Shown: in pieces, positions 24,901-33,005 of the stretch
Layout: every line of letters starts with the position of its first letter
Position numbering within the stretch: position 1 is the first letter of the stretch
Origin: Fibrobacterota bacterium
GTDB taxonomy: Bacteria; Fibrobacterota; Fibrobacteria; UBA11236
DNA length: 60,072 nt
Assembly: GCA_028287505.1 (NCBI GenBank)
Contig: JAQBPN010000089.1
Location: 1 to 60,072 of the forward strand
Direction of reading: 5' to 3'
Position numbers and translations under genes: made by a program
The notes under the pieces: model-generated
What the model was told of the DNA's origin: nothing
The model's input: only the letters and a program-made list of their open reading frames with translations
Database searches by the model: none

Positions 24901-27313
24901 CAAGGCCACCGAAGCGGGCGTGAAAGAGGAGATCGCCAAGCTCATCGCGGCCGGAATCCCCTGGCAGGATACGGATGGCGACGGATTCCCGGACGACATC
25001 GAAATGATGCAGGGCTTCAATCCCAACGATGCCAAGAACAACCCCGGCACGCGCCCGCGCACCAGCGCCCCGATTGGCGTGTTCGCCGGCAAGTTCCAGA
25101 TGGGAACCCAGACCAACAACATCACCTTCAAGCTGTATACGGATACCGCCAAGGCCTTGTGGGTGACCTATACCGCCGTCATCGGCAGCGATACCCTCAC
25201 CGATTCGGTCAGGACCATGTTCAATGAAGGCGCCGGCGAGGTCTACATCCCCGTCGCATTGCTGAAGAACGGTCCGGACGCCGGCAGGGCCTTGCTCATG
25301 CGCGGCCACTATGACGCCATCTCGTCCCTGTTGATGGGTCCTATCGACATGATCACGGCCCCGGCCAAAGGCTCCGTCAACTTCGGCAGCGGCCCCTATG
25401 TGGGTCAGTTCGCGGCCAGCGGTCGCGGTGAAGATGTCTCCCGTTACCTGCCCGGCAACAATACCGGCACCGTGGTGAACAATCCCGTCAACAACCCGGT
25501 CAACAACGCCGTAACCTACCGCATGCCCCCCGCGGGCGTGAAGGAAGGCGCTCTCATCATCCTGGCGGCCGGCAAGGTCACCCTGGTGGATGAGTTCGGC
25601 GATACCCTGGCCGTGATCGAAAACCTCAGTGTGCGCCCCCAGGCCGACGGCAGCTACGAATTCTTCGGAGAGAAGAAGGTGGTGGCCGCCGACAACAGCT
25701 ACAAGCGCTCGGAAGTGGGCGGCCGCATCGTCTATGACCAGCAGGGAAGCTGGGTCGTGGACGGCCATTTCTTCCAGGAATCCGATTCCTCGGGAGTGCA
25801 TAAGAGCATCCCCGGTCAGCTGAACGCCAAAGGCCTCAAGGCGGACATGACTCCGTCCACCGACGGCATCACCGGCACCATGAAAGGATGGATCGCCCAG
25901 GACAAGAGCGGTAACGGTTTCACGGCCCAGCCCGTAAACAATGTTCCCGCCTGCGACCCTACCAAGGGTCCCTGCACCACGGATCCCAACGCTTGCGACC
26001 CCGCCAAGGGCCCTTGCAATACCAACCCTTGCCCCGCGGGCCAGGTTTGCCCCCCCGTGAACAACAATCCCGGCACGTCCTTCCAGAAGTCCTTCATGGC
26101 CGGCACGGTCGTCTTCAAGATGTACCTGGAAAGGGCCGCCATCAAGTCCGGCGACTACTTCTACGTCTCCATGGGCGGTCGCGTGTATCGCGTGAAGAAC
26201 GATTCCCTGCATGTGGCCAATGCCATGGCCCCGATGTGCGGACAGGTGGTCCTGACGCTGGAAGCGATTCCCGCCAAGGATGAATCCTCCGGCGCCAAGG
26301 CCGCTTTCATGGCGGACTCGATGGGATTGCCCATGGGCTCCACCAACCTGGTTTTCCTGATGGAAGACCAGTTCGCCGCCGGCGTTCCCAATCGTTTGGA
26401 CAAGGCCTTCGACAACCAGGGTGAAGTCCGCGCGAACGTCTTCGTCGTGGAAATCCGCCCGGTGACCCTCGACTACGGCAAGAGCGCCATGGTCTGCGGC
26501 AACGGCCCCATCGTGAACAACCCGGTCTGCGATCCCACCAAGCAGGTATGCAACCAGCCCTGCGATCCCGCCAGAGGCCCTTGCGGCCCTGTGGATACCA
26601 ACAAGGTTGTTTGCGACCCGGCCAAGGGTCCCTGCAACCAACCCTGCGATCCGGCCAAAGGCCCTTGCGGTCCGGCCGTCGGCGGGTTCAAAGCTCCTTT
26701 GTACAAGGGACCGCTCGATATGCTGACGGTCGCCCTGGGTTCGTCCAACAACCAGGTGGGATTGGTTAAGGACAGCACGATGACCGTTTCCGGCAAAGTG
26801 ACCATCAATCCCGCATCCATAACCGTCGAGCCCAATACCAGGAACGTGATCGTCATGGACGCGGCCGGCACCGGCAAGTATCTGGTGTTGGCGATTCAGG
26901 GCGATTCATCCAAGATCCTCATCAAGGACGGAATGCCTTTGGTTTTCCCCAAGCCCAATGATTCGGGAACCGTGGTCAACAATCCGCCCAAGGACACGGT
27001 GCCGCCGGTGGTCAACAATCCTCCCCAGGATACCGCCAAGCCCGTTCCCTATATCGGCACCGTGGACAACCTGAGGAGCCTGCTGGTTTCCAAGCTCAAC
27101 AAGGTGAGGATTCCCGGCCCCAATGGCGTGACCGATGCGGTGGTGAATCCGGAATCCCTGCAAAGCGACGGTACATATACCACGGGCGTAGATGCCAATA
27201 ACAGCACCAGGATCTATGTCTTCCTGGCGCCCAAGGCGGCTCCCACCAAGGTCTTTCTGGGACCGGATGGCGCCATCCTTGTCGCGGAAAAGTCGACGAT
27301 AGCCGGTCTTTAA
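21986..27313 (+). CDS. Giant multidomain lipoprotein with Ig-like, TSP3-like and Cys-rich repeats
   Basis: The protein has 1775 residues. The N-terminus ends in the lipobox AFLGC near residue 47. Two SbsA-type Ig-like domains are likely at about 205-325 (INITFSEPMNRESANKGVIL) and 335-435 (ARAVFIHKEPLAVGTTYTVS). An NTF2-like segment follows at about 445-550 (FDAYLSGDIGRFGAAFHP). Calcium-binding TSP3-like repeats lie at about 915-1010 (DMDMDGIPDGIE, DTDGDGLADFLE, DTDGDGFPDDIE). Asn/Pro linkers (VVNNPVNNPVNN) and two clusters of CDPxKGPC repeats (about 1320-1360 and 1510-1565) come next. It is probably a cell-surface protein. Start choice is uncertain: ATG at 22001 has GGAG 10 bases upstream. 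Confidence 0.8.
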   Translation: MENSAMDSSNDFKAVFMGSGTHKSAFRIFGKSMVTAVCALSLAFLGCSQKASSSKVVAPPGPGENTDPKKVVSKLDSLVKQNAGKGKGVVTGFLTGEGKSVASGLLKQASNAGGERRLLTKTEIPLTGATILIFNSLKATTAADTTLKTDSLGNYTCVLNEGKYFGFAVYLDLETFQLVTTGIPNMNPKADTIIHMDTATAIEDVTAPTVAGVYDANSSNSDGIFLVGSVPDKNAKINITFSEPMNRESANKGVILGRIDTANTSTSMVLADTVKTSTMTMSWSGDSKELTLSIASLSTGAQYGLILPTTLKDLAKNPLEKEYKATFVTAAAAELAAVKFAVVSTVPGDKESIKPIQNPGVSFNRPVETFSLLKGATIVPAVTGYWEVSGARAVFIHKEPLAVGTTYTVSIPVSVTDLSGQALAGASSFSFIVKDFEGAAKDNSGKEKDVALAVESAFDAYLSGDIGRFGAAFHPNFRLYDEDGSIRSKGEFLDKIRADVGESQALAAGIMGPVFDTSAAACKDHMNVWKVGAEGGTADDVIWVSAYVNPGQSPAAFGLDHKQINPSDLIWDPTGPRFTYKGKKYGFGPDMTRFHGPVNMDAAKGDLRFMADLLKQTSTVVLEPVKLESRTEFKVDNAITLNGDTANLAVKMIDYSKYSRTNFRDGNMACTSLAADTNYQILKFVLINDGSKWLVISIVSPAKVSVQDFNKTVDTKDFQIKQILPITLTAPLKNDAQGADGKVVFKFKGPAHDSIGGYLVGIAEDPKFCFGRQPVGALIFVKASNHTGAEESFVLNGSGIPEGNNATSILRRVADLRLPGWDRTMFENSITSLFDATKGFGGVYNWKAIAIKDTSATQFLANGFLPERFYAESDFGPTKGYFACKAFPQGDAAFNALQSAQQTFVNNQPVVGNSFSDMDMDGIPDGIEAKYKTDPRDRNSYPDFRTDTDGDGLADFLEAMLDPKGTLAMVTNKATEAGVKEEIAKLIAAGIPWQDTDGDGFPDDIEMMQGFNPNDAKNNPGTRPRTSAPIGVFAGKFQMGTQTNNITFKLYTDTAKALWVTYTAVIGSDTLTDSVRTMFNEGAGEVYIPVALLKNGPDAGRALLMRGHYDAISSLLMGPIDMITAPAKGSVNFGSGPYVGQFAASGRGEDVSRYLPGNNTGTVVNNPVNNPVNNAVTYRMPPAGVKEGALIILAAGKVTLVDEFGDTLAVIENLSVRPQADGSYEFFGEKKVVAADNSYKRSEVGGRIVYDQQGSWVVDGHFFQESDSSGVHKSIPGQLNAKGLKADMTPSTDGITGTMKGWIAQDKSGNGFTAQPVNNVPACDPTKGPCTTDPNACDPAKGPCNTNPCPAGQVCPPVNNNPGTSFQKSFMAGTVVFKMYLERAAIKSGDYFYVSMGGRVYRVKNDSLHVANAMAPMCGQVVLTLEAIPAKDESSGAKAAFMADSMGLPMGSTNLVFLMEDQFAAGVPNRLDKAFDNQGEVRANVFVVEIRPVTLDYGKSAMVCGNGPIVNNPVCDPTKQVCNQPCDPARGPCGPVDTNKVVCDPAKGPCNQPCDPAKGPCGPAVGGFKAPLYKGPLDMLTVALGSSNNQVGLVKDSTMTVSGKVTINPASITVEPNTRNVIVMDAAGTGKYLVLAIQGDSSKILIKDGMPLVFPKPNDSGTVVNNPPKDTVPPVVNNPPQDTAKPVPYIGTVDNLRSLLVSKLNKVRIPGPNGVTDAVVNPESLQSDGTYTTGVDANNSTRIYVFLAPKAAPTKVFLGPDGAILVAEKSTIAGL

Positions 27314-27338
27314 TCCTGCCCGGACCTTGTGAATATCC

Positions 27339-27368
27339 GGCCCCGGGGAAATTTTCCCGGGGCCTTTT
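27339..27368 (+). terminator. Intrinsic terminator of the giant lipoprotein gene
   Basis: GGCCCCGGGGAAA pairs with TTTCCCGGGGCC across a very short loop, followed by TTTT. It lies 26 bases after the TAA at 27311-27313. Confidence 0.85.
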
Positions 27369-27439
27369 CATTTCCCCGGAAAAACGCCTCCAGACCCGTG
27401 CTGGCTCTCCCTGGGCAGGCAATGGTATTCTGGAAGGGA

Positions 27440-27853
27440 ATGGAAAACCGGAAATTCAGCCTGGACAATCATGATGTGGAGGCAAGACTGCGCCGCCTGG
27501 ACGCGGCAAAGGCCGGAGCCCTGGAACAGGCCCTGGATGGCCTTTCCAAGTCGCCGGGAGGCCTAAAAGGGAAGCGGGACCGGCTGCCGGAGTTCCTGCT
27601 GCCCTTGGCCGAATTCGGCCTGTCCTCGCAGCAAATCCTCGCCATGGCCGCCAAGCTCCCGGACGATTTCGATTTGGATCATCGGGAAATCTATTTCGAC
27701 TTCAGGCTCGATCGCTGGATCCGGCATATCGAACCGCCCACCCTTTCGGACTGCTTGGAAGAATATCTCGAAAGCGCGCAGACACCGGCCGAAGGCATTG
27801 CCTACCTGAGAGAGCAATGGCAGGCGTTCCTCAAGCGTCACGGGGCGGAATAG
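27440..27853 (+). CDS. Hypothetical small soluble protein
   Basis: The protein has 137 residues and no signal peptide or membrane segment. It is mostly helical and acidic, with Leu-rich stretches such as LPEFLLPLAEFGLSSQQILA and a Tyr/Phe/Asp-rich centre (DDFDLDHREIYFDFRLDRW). I do not recognise the family. The start is either the ATG at 27440, which has AAGGG close upstream, or the in-frame ATG at 27422. It is a single gene between the terminator of the giant lipoprotein and repeat copy C. Confidence 0.6.
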   Translation: MENRKFSLDNHDVEARLRRLDAAKAGALEQALDGLSKSPGGLKGKRDRLPEFLLPLAEFGLSSQQILAMAAKLPDDFDLDHREIYFDFRLDRWIRHIEPPTLSDCLEEYLESAQTPAEGIAYLREQWQAFLKRHGAE

Positions 27854-27909
27854 GGAAGAAATCTGCGGGACTTTGATTTTGGATATTTGACGCCGCAGTG
27901 TCCGAACCG

Positions 27910-28088
27910 CATCCCGTCGGGCGTCGGGCGACCCGGCACGAAGCGTGCCTGGGCGTCGGGCGTTAAGAAAAAAAGAATCCTGACTAAGTCACGGTGCATG
28001 CTCTTGCATGCTTTTCTTTTCTTAACGCCCGACGCCCGACGCCAAGGGGCACAGCGTTGTAACCAGGGGGCAGCCCGTACGCCCGACG
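27910..28088 (+). repeat. Dispersed palindromic repeat, copy C
   Basis: This 179-base element, in the same orientation as copy B, lies between convergent genes ending at 27853 and 28150. The left arm is CGTCGGGCGTCGGGCGA, interrupted by an extra hairpin (GGCACG/CGTGCC) before the last heptamer and TTAAGAAAAAAA. The centre contains its own palindrome, GCATGCTCTTGCATGC. The right arm CTTTTCTTAACGCCCGACG continues into GCCAAGGGGCACAGCGTTG and ends CCCGTACGCCCGACG. Confidence 0.85.
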
Positions 28089-28149
28089 GAGCGATCCTAC
28101 AACGATCCCCGTATCAAGATTTACCGCCGAATCTTAACCCATTTTTGTG

Positions 28150-29106
28150 TTAAAAGGGTATCCGCCATTCGCAGGCCAGGGAACCCTCCGGTCCCGCGGT
28201 AACGGCGAATTTCTGGGGCGCATCGAAATCCGATAGGGAGGCGTCCACCATCCCGTCCAGCACCGCATAAACGTAAAAGAGCCCCATGGCCCAGAAATAC
28301 TGGTTGCGGCGCTTGCGGTATAGGGTGCGATCCTTTTCCAGTTCCGTAATATCCCCGGTGTTTTTTTCCAACCGGGCGACTTTCAATCTCTGGTTGAGAA
28401 GGCCGACCATTTCCTGGCGCGAATAGGCCGAAACCACGCTGGCGCCCAAGGTCATCCACAGCATGCCGAACTTGCCATACCGCCTGTTATACAGTTGGCC
28501 CGCCCCGGGAAAGAGCATTCCGTAGGCCATGGCCCTGCGCACCGAACGGGTTTTCGTGTCGCGATGGCGGCTGAGGTAGGCGATTTCCGCGGCATCCAGA
28601 ATACCGTACAGGTGCAATCCCAGGGCCCAGGCGATTTGCGAGTTGGCGAGATCCTCCTGTTGGGAGGCCAATTGGGATCGTTTGCGCGCGAAATCCACCT
28701 GGCTGGCCCGTTGCGGTCCCAGCAGCGCGGCGCTGTCCGGAAAGCGGCTCTCCCTGATGAACAGGGCGTCCGCGGAGTCGAGGGCGTCCTTGGCCTGGTT
28801 CCGCCAATGAGGGACATCCACCAGATCGGAATAGAGGGCCAACCCGCCCAGCAGGGTTTCCATGCCGATGAGGAAACCGCCCCGTACCGGGTGGCTACCG
28901 TATATCTGGCCGGCGCCCGGCAGCAGGGCGGAAAGCGTGACGGCCTTGGAATAGGAAAGCGGCTCGGTGGTGCCGCTCCAATCGCGCAAAGGCAAGGTGT
29001 CAATCTCGACGATGCCGCTGTGGCCTTGGGCCGAAATGGGCCGGTAAAGAGTTGCCAAGAGCAGGGATAGGAAGAGTAGGGGGGATGGTTTCTCTGACTT
29101 TGGCAT
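28150..29106 (-). CDS. DUF5683 domain protein (envelope)
   Basis: The protein has 318 residues. An N-terminal signal peptide (LLFLSLLLATLYRPISAQ) is followed by two similar membrane-associated blocks. These are SALLPGAGQIYGSHPVRGGF near residue 60 and GMLFPGAGQLYNRRYGKFGM near residue 210. The PGxGQxY-(6-8)-G pattern is the signature of DUF5683, found in envelope proteins of Bacteroidota, Fibrobacterota and relatives. A charged coiled coil lies between (about 125-165), and the chain ends in Pro-Phe. The function is unknown. The gene is divergent from cinA and converges on repeat copy C. Confidence 0.75.
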   Translation of the reverse strand: MPKSEKPSPLLFLSLLLATLYRPISAQGHSGIVEIDTLPLRDWSGTTEPLSYSKAVTLSALLPGAGQIYGSHPVRGGFLIGMETLLGGLALYSDLVDVPHWRNQAKDALDSADALFIRESRFPDSAALLGPQRASQVDFARKRSQLASQQEDLANSQIAWALGLHLYGILDAAEIAYLSRHRDTKTRSVRRAMAYGMLFPGAGQLYNRRYGKFGMLWMTLGASVVSAYSRQEMVGLLNQRLKVARLEKNTGDITELEKDRTLYRKRRNQYFWAMGLFYVYAVLDGMVDASLSDFDAPQKFAVTAGPEGSLACEWRIPF

Positions 29107-29207
29107 GGCTTGGCTTCCGAGCGGAAAAAGTACAAAGAACTCGGTCGGTCCGGCCTATCCTCAAGGGTGACATTTACTGTCCCCGGTGAGGTGGTATATT
29201 TTTATCC

Positions 29208-30479
29208 ATGAGAGTCGGCATCATCAATATCGGGGACGAGCTGCTGGGCGGGAAGATCCTGAATTCCAATCAGTTCGATTTGGCCCGCATCCTGGCTCCC
29301 CTCGGTCATGAAATCCCCTTCAACCTGGTGATCGGCGACGACGAAAAGGTTTTGGCGCGCGCCCTGGACTGGGCCATGGGGCCCCAAGCGCTGGTGAAGC
29401 CCGACATGCTCATCCTCACGGGCGGCCTGGGCCCTACCCGGGATGATCTCACGCGCCAGGCGGTGGCCGGTTTCCTGAAGCGTCCCGTGGTCGAAAGCCC
29501 CGAAGCCATGGAATGGCTCGCTGAATACCTCGCCGGATACTTCGGCAAGCCGGCCGCGGAAATGCCCTGGGGCCAACGCATCCAGGCTTCCATTCCCGAG
29601 GGAACCCGGCCGTTACGTAACCCCGTCGGTACCGCCTGCGGGTTCGCATTCGAGGCCCACGGGATCCCGGCGTTCGCTTTTCCCGGGGTGCCCTCCGAAC
29701 TGGACGCCATGGTGCGCTTGCATCTGCTTCCCGGACTCCAGGGAGACGGGGTCCTGCTCGAAAAGACCGTATGGACCTGGGGCTGGTCGGAAAGCGCCCA
29801 ACGCCAGGCCTTCGCCCCGCTTACCGTGCCCGATCATTTCCGGTACTCTAGCCTCCCCGGGGAACGGGGCGTGCGCCTCACCTTGTCCTGCCTGTGCGCC
29901 CCGTCCGATCGGGATCGGCGCGGCGCGGAGCTCGATCTACTTTGGCGGGAAATGCTGAATGCCATCCCCTCCGAAGCCATAGTCGATCGTGAGGGCGCGA
30001 CCCTGCCGCAGGCCGTGGTGAAACTGTTGCTCGCCAAAAAGGCGACCGTCTCCGTGGCCGAGTCCTGCACGGGCGGCGGGTTGGGGTTTCTCCTTACGGA
30101 AACCTCCGGGAGTTCGGAAGTTTTCCACCGCGGTTTTCTCACTTATTCCAATCAGGCCAAATCCGATTTGCTGGGTGTGGATGCCGCCGTCCTGAAATCC
30201 TCCGGAGCCGTTTCGGAAGAAACGGCTTTGGCTATGGTGCGCGGGTGCCTGGAGAAATCCGGCGCCACTTACGCCGTGGCCATTACCGGCGTTGCCGGAC
30301 CCACCGGCGGCACTCCGGAAAAGCCCGTGGGCACCGTATGGATTGCGGTAGCCTCCCGGGAGTTCGCCAAGGCCAGGCTTTTCAAGCTGCGGGGCGATAG
30401 GAATACCATCCGCTGGCGATCGGCCTACAATGCCCTGAACCAGCTTAGACTGTTGATTTCCGGGCAAATAGCGCAATGA
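29208..30479 (+). CDS. cinA: CinA family protein (MoCF-like + nicotinamide-nucleotide amidase)
   Basis: This 423-residue two-domain protein opens with the molybdopterin-binding-like CinA domain. Its marks are IINIGDELLGGKILNSNQFD, LILTGGLGPTRDDLTRQAVA and the loop IPAFAFPGVPSELDAM. From about residue 265 comes the PncC amidase domain (VSVAESCTGGGLGFLLTET, AVAITGVAGPTGGTPEKPVG), which deamidates NMN in the pyridine nucleotide salvage route. The order cinA then recA is a common bacterial arrangement. A TATATT box is only about 8 bases before the ATG and no close ribosome site is visible, so the transcript could be nearly leaderless. Confidence 0.95.
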   Translation: MRVGIINIGDELLGGKILNSNQFDLARILAPLGHEIPFNLVIGDDEKVLARALDWAMGPQALVKPDMLILTGGLGPTRDDLTRQAVAGFLKRPVVESPEAMEWLAEYLAGYFGKPAAEMPWGQRIQASIPEGTRPLRNPVGTACGFAFEAHGIPAFAFPGVPSELDAMVRLHLLPGLQGDGVLLEKTVWTWGWSESAQRQAFAPLTVPDHFRYSSLPGERGVRLTLSCLCAPSDRDRRGAELDLLWREMLNAIPSEAIVDREGATLPQAVVKLLLAKKATVSVAESCTGGGLGFLLTETSGSSEVFHRGFLTYSNQAKSDLLGVDAAVLKSSGAVSEETALAMVRGCLEKSGATYAVAITGVAGPTGGTPEKPVGTVWIAVASREFAKARLFKLRGDRNTIRWRSAYNALNQLRLLISGQIAQ

Positions 30480-30500
30480 ATAGCATATCCAAAAATGCCC

Positions 30501-30529
30501 TTGCACAAATGAGCAGTAATTCATATCAT
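30501..30529 (+). promoter_or_regulatory. recA promoter overlapped by a LexA-like operator
   Basis: TTGCAC (30501-30506) and TATCAT (30524-30529) are 17 bases apart. TGCACAAATGAGCA (30502-30515) is a near-palindrome that fits TGCNC-N4-GTGCA, the operator I recall for Fibrobacter LexA, with one mismatch. Overlap with the -35 box is where a repressor would act. No lexA gene is in the window. Confidence 0.5.
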
Positions 30530-30562
30530 TATCATAAACCCTCCCTTCCCTAGGAGTTTCTC

Positions 30563-31678
30563 ATGTCCAAACCCGCCAACAAACCTCAGGTCGTTTCCGA
30601 AGAAGCCGCCAACAAGAAAAGAGCCATCGACGCTTGCGTGGCCCAGATCGAAAAGAACCATGGCAAAGGTTCAATCATGACCCTGGGCAGCCAGGAAATC
30701 GTGGACATCCCCGTCATCAGCACGGGATGCATCCAGCTGGATATGTCCCTTGGAATCGGCGGCCTGCCCAAGGGAAGAATAGTCGAGATTTTTGGACCCG
30801 AATCCTCCGGTAAGACCACCCTGACCCTGCACGCCATCGCCGAATGTCAAAAAGCGGGCGGTGTAGCGGCCTTCATCGATGCCGAGCATGCCTTCGACGC
30901 TCTTTATGCCCGCAAGCTGGGCGTGGACATCGACAACCTTCTGGTCTCTCAACCCGATACGGGCGAACAGGCTCTCGACATCTGTGAAACCCTGGTTCGC
31001 AGCGGAGCCATAGACCTGATTGTCGTGGACTCGGTGGCGGCCCTGGTTCCGCAAGCCGAAATCAACGGCGAGATGGGGGATTCCCATATGGGCCTCCAGG
31101 CCCGCCTGATGTCCCAGGCCCTGCGCAAGCTCACCGGCATTTTGAACCGGTCCCATTGCTGCCTCATCTTCATCAATCAGTTGCGTATGAAGATCGGCGT
31201 CATGTTCGGCAACCCGGAAACCACCACCGGCGGCAATGCCCTCAAGTTCTACGCTTCCGTACGCCTGGATATCCGCAAGATCGCCTCGCTGAAGGAAGGC
31301 GAGGAGGTCATTGGAAACCGCACCAAGGTGAAGGTGGTGAAGAACAAGGTGGCCGCGCCTTTCAAGCAATGCGAGTTCGACATCCTGTACGGATGCGGGA
31401 TTTCCAGGGAAGGCAGTCTCCTGGATATGGCGACGGAAATGGAAATCATCCAGAAGAGCGGAACCTGGTTCTCCTACGGGAAGGAACGTATCGGCCAGGG
31501 ACGCGAGAAGGCTCGCGACTTCCTCAAAGAGAACAAGGCCATGGCCCAGGAAATCGAAGCCAAGATCCGGCAGACCGCGGCTACCAGCAAGGCGGAGGCA
31601 AAGTCCGGTAAGGAAGTCTCCTCCAGCGACGGCGAGTCCTGGGACAATATCGAGATCACCGCGCAAGGCGATACCTGA
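30563..31678 (+). CDS. recA: Recombinase A
   Basis: RecA forms the ATP-dependent filament on single-stranded DNA for homologous recombination and SOS induction. The protein has 371 residues with an about 15-residue N-terminal extension. Walker A is [14 protein letters not shown]. The sequence [17 protein letters not shown] gives Walker B, and [14 protein letters not shown] and [20 protein letters not shown] cover the L1 and L2 loop regions. The C-terminal domain ends in a Lys/Ser/Glu-rich tail. Some usually constant positions differ, for example [12 protein letters not shown] and [19 protein letters not shown] ribosome site precedes the ATG. It follows cinA by 83 bases, with its own predicted promoter. 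Confidence 0.98.
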   Translation: MSKPANKPQVVSEEAANKKRAIDACVAQIEKNHGKGSIMTLGSQEIVDIPVISTGCIQLDMSLGIGGLPKGRIVEIFGPESSGKTTLTLHAIAECQKAGGVAAFIDAEHAFDALYARKLGVDIDNLLVSQPDTGEQALDICETLVRSGAIDLIVVDSVAALVPQAEINGEMGDSHMGLQARLMSQALRKLTGILNRSHCCLIFINQLRMKIGVMFGNPETTTGGNALKFYASVRLDIRKIASLKEGEEVIGNRTKVKVVKNKVAAPFKQCEFDILYGCGISREGSLLDMATEMEIIQKSGTWFSYGKERIGQGREKARDFLKENKAMAQEIEAKIRQTAATSKAEAKSGKEVSSSDGESWDNIEITAQGDT

Positions 31679-32111
31679 AGGGTCTCACCGGGCGTTGCCG
31701 CACGGCGATGCCTTGATCAGTTGAACGGATTCCGGTTTCATCCCCAGGGATGACCGGCTCCGTCAAACGTCGAAGGGATGGCGCCTCGCTGCTCGATGGC
31801 CATTCCTCGTCCCGTCGGCAGCCTTATGCTTGTAAGGCTGCCGACCATTCCTCCCATGCCGTTCAATGCTTCTCCAGTGTCTCCATGTCGCGTTGTCGAT
31901 CCGGCAGACAATTGCCGAATCGGCCCGCTCCCCGGAGACGGAAACCCGTTTTGACGGGATTCGGAACAGGGTGGTTCCCGGGCGGGTAAAAAAGCCGTAA
32001 AACCGGGCGCTTTTTCTCGCTTTCGGGACCGGAAGAGCGGTTACGGCGGCGCGCCGAATTATATAATTTACTGAAACGCTTCATTCCTAACGCCAAACCC
32101 GACCGACCCTA
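31679..32111. other. 433-base gap with a perfect 13-base hairpin
   Basis: No gene is seen. GTCGGCAGCCTTA (31814-31826) and its complement (31833-31845) form a perfect stem with loop TGCTTG, flanked on both sides by CATTCCTC. Near the right end AAAAAAGC and GCTTTTT (about 31989-32015) could form a weak terminator. TATAAT at 32062-32067 is a candidate -10 box for the next gene. Confidence 0.45.
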
Positions 32112-32969
32112 ATGCGCCCAATCCGAAATAGATTCCCAAGCCTGGTTTGCGGGCTGTTTTTGTCCGGGGCGGCTTGCGCCTTGGGCGCAACGGATGATGA
32201 CGTGGCCCGTCCCCTGCTTATGCAGGCCCTGGAGAACCAGTACCACGGACGTTACCAGGCGACCTTGGAAATGGTGAACGAGAATTTCGCGGACGGTAAG
32301 GACTCCCTGTCGGGTTGGGCCGAGTTCGCCGACGACGTGGGCGAACGGAAGATGTGCCTCTCCGGTTCCAAGAAGGCGTTCGAATACCGAAGCCTCAATT
32401 TCGGCAAGGAGCAATGGGTCACCGACGACAATTCCCGTCGCGTCCGGCGCATCGCCAACCGCCAATGGAAAAAGGGCGTGTTCGGCAACCTGCTCACCTA
32501 TGAGGACATGCTTAAGCTGCCGGCGGATTTCTTCCTGGAATACTCATCCTGCAAAGGAGTGAAGATCACGGACAGCGCTTATCAGATTTCCATGACCCTG
32601 AAACCATTGTTCCAGTCCTTTTACAGCCGCATCGATGTGACCTTGGGAAAGAGCCCCGTGCTGGTCAAGGCCATGACCTTCTACGGTACCCATGGGGAAA
32701 GGCTCAAGACCCTGGAAGTCAAATGCTATAAGGAGATGGAAGGCAAGTGGCTGGTCACCGATATGTCGGTAGCGGACAATGATTCCACCGCAAGCCTGCA
32801 GATGTGCTTCAAGAACTTCTCGTTCACGGAGTCGCCCCAAGCGCAACGTGAACGGGCCAAGAACGGTTTGAGTCTGTTGGCCAAGCGGCCCTTGGTGGTT
32901 CCAGCCGCTTCGGAAGGCGCCGGTCCGGACGATGCGGACGTCGAGAGCCCGGAAGAAGTCAGCAACTGA
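32112..32969 (+). CDS. LolA-like outer-membrane lipoprotein-sorting protein
   Basis: The protein has 285 residues with a signal peptide (FPSLVCGLFLSGAACALGA). The body fits the LolA_like group of periplasmic proteins annotated as lipoprotein-sorting: YHGRYQATLEMVNENFADGK, a basic VRRIANRQWKKGVFGNLLTYEDM, then alternating beta strands (VLVKAMTFYGTHGERLKTLE). It would be a single-domain half-barrel that carries a lipid or lipoprotein. The C-terminal 30 residues are acidic and likely disordered. No ribosome site is obvious before the ATG. It converges on the barrel-like gene that ends at 33006. Confidence 0.7.
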   Translation: MRPIRNRFPSLVCGLFLSGAACALGATDDDVARPLLMQALENQYHGRYQATLEMVNENFADGKDSLSGWAEFADDVGERKMCLSGSKKAFEYRSLNFGKEQWVTDDNSRRVRRIANRQWKKGVFGNLLTYEDMLKLPADFFLEYSSCKGVKITDSAYQISMTLKPLFQSFYSRIDVTLGKSPVLVKAMTFYGTHGERLKTLEVKCYKEMEGKWLVTDMSVADNDSTASLQMCFKNFSFTESPQAQRERAKNGLSLLAKRPLVVPAASEGAGPDDADVESPEEVSN

Positions 32970-33005
32970 CTCCGGGCTTCCCCGATTGCCCCTGAGGGGC
33001 GCTCT

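Noticed and set aside
22859-26641. 1260-residue open frame antisense to the giant lipoprotein
   Set aside because: It is a mirror of strong codon bias on the plus strand; the translation is His/Gly/Val-rich and motif-free, as expected for a shadow frame.
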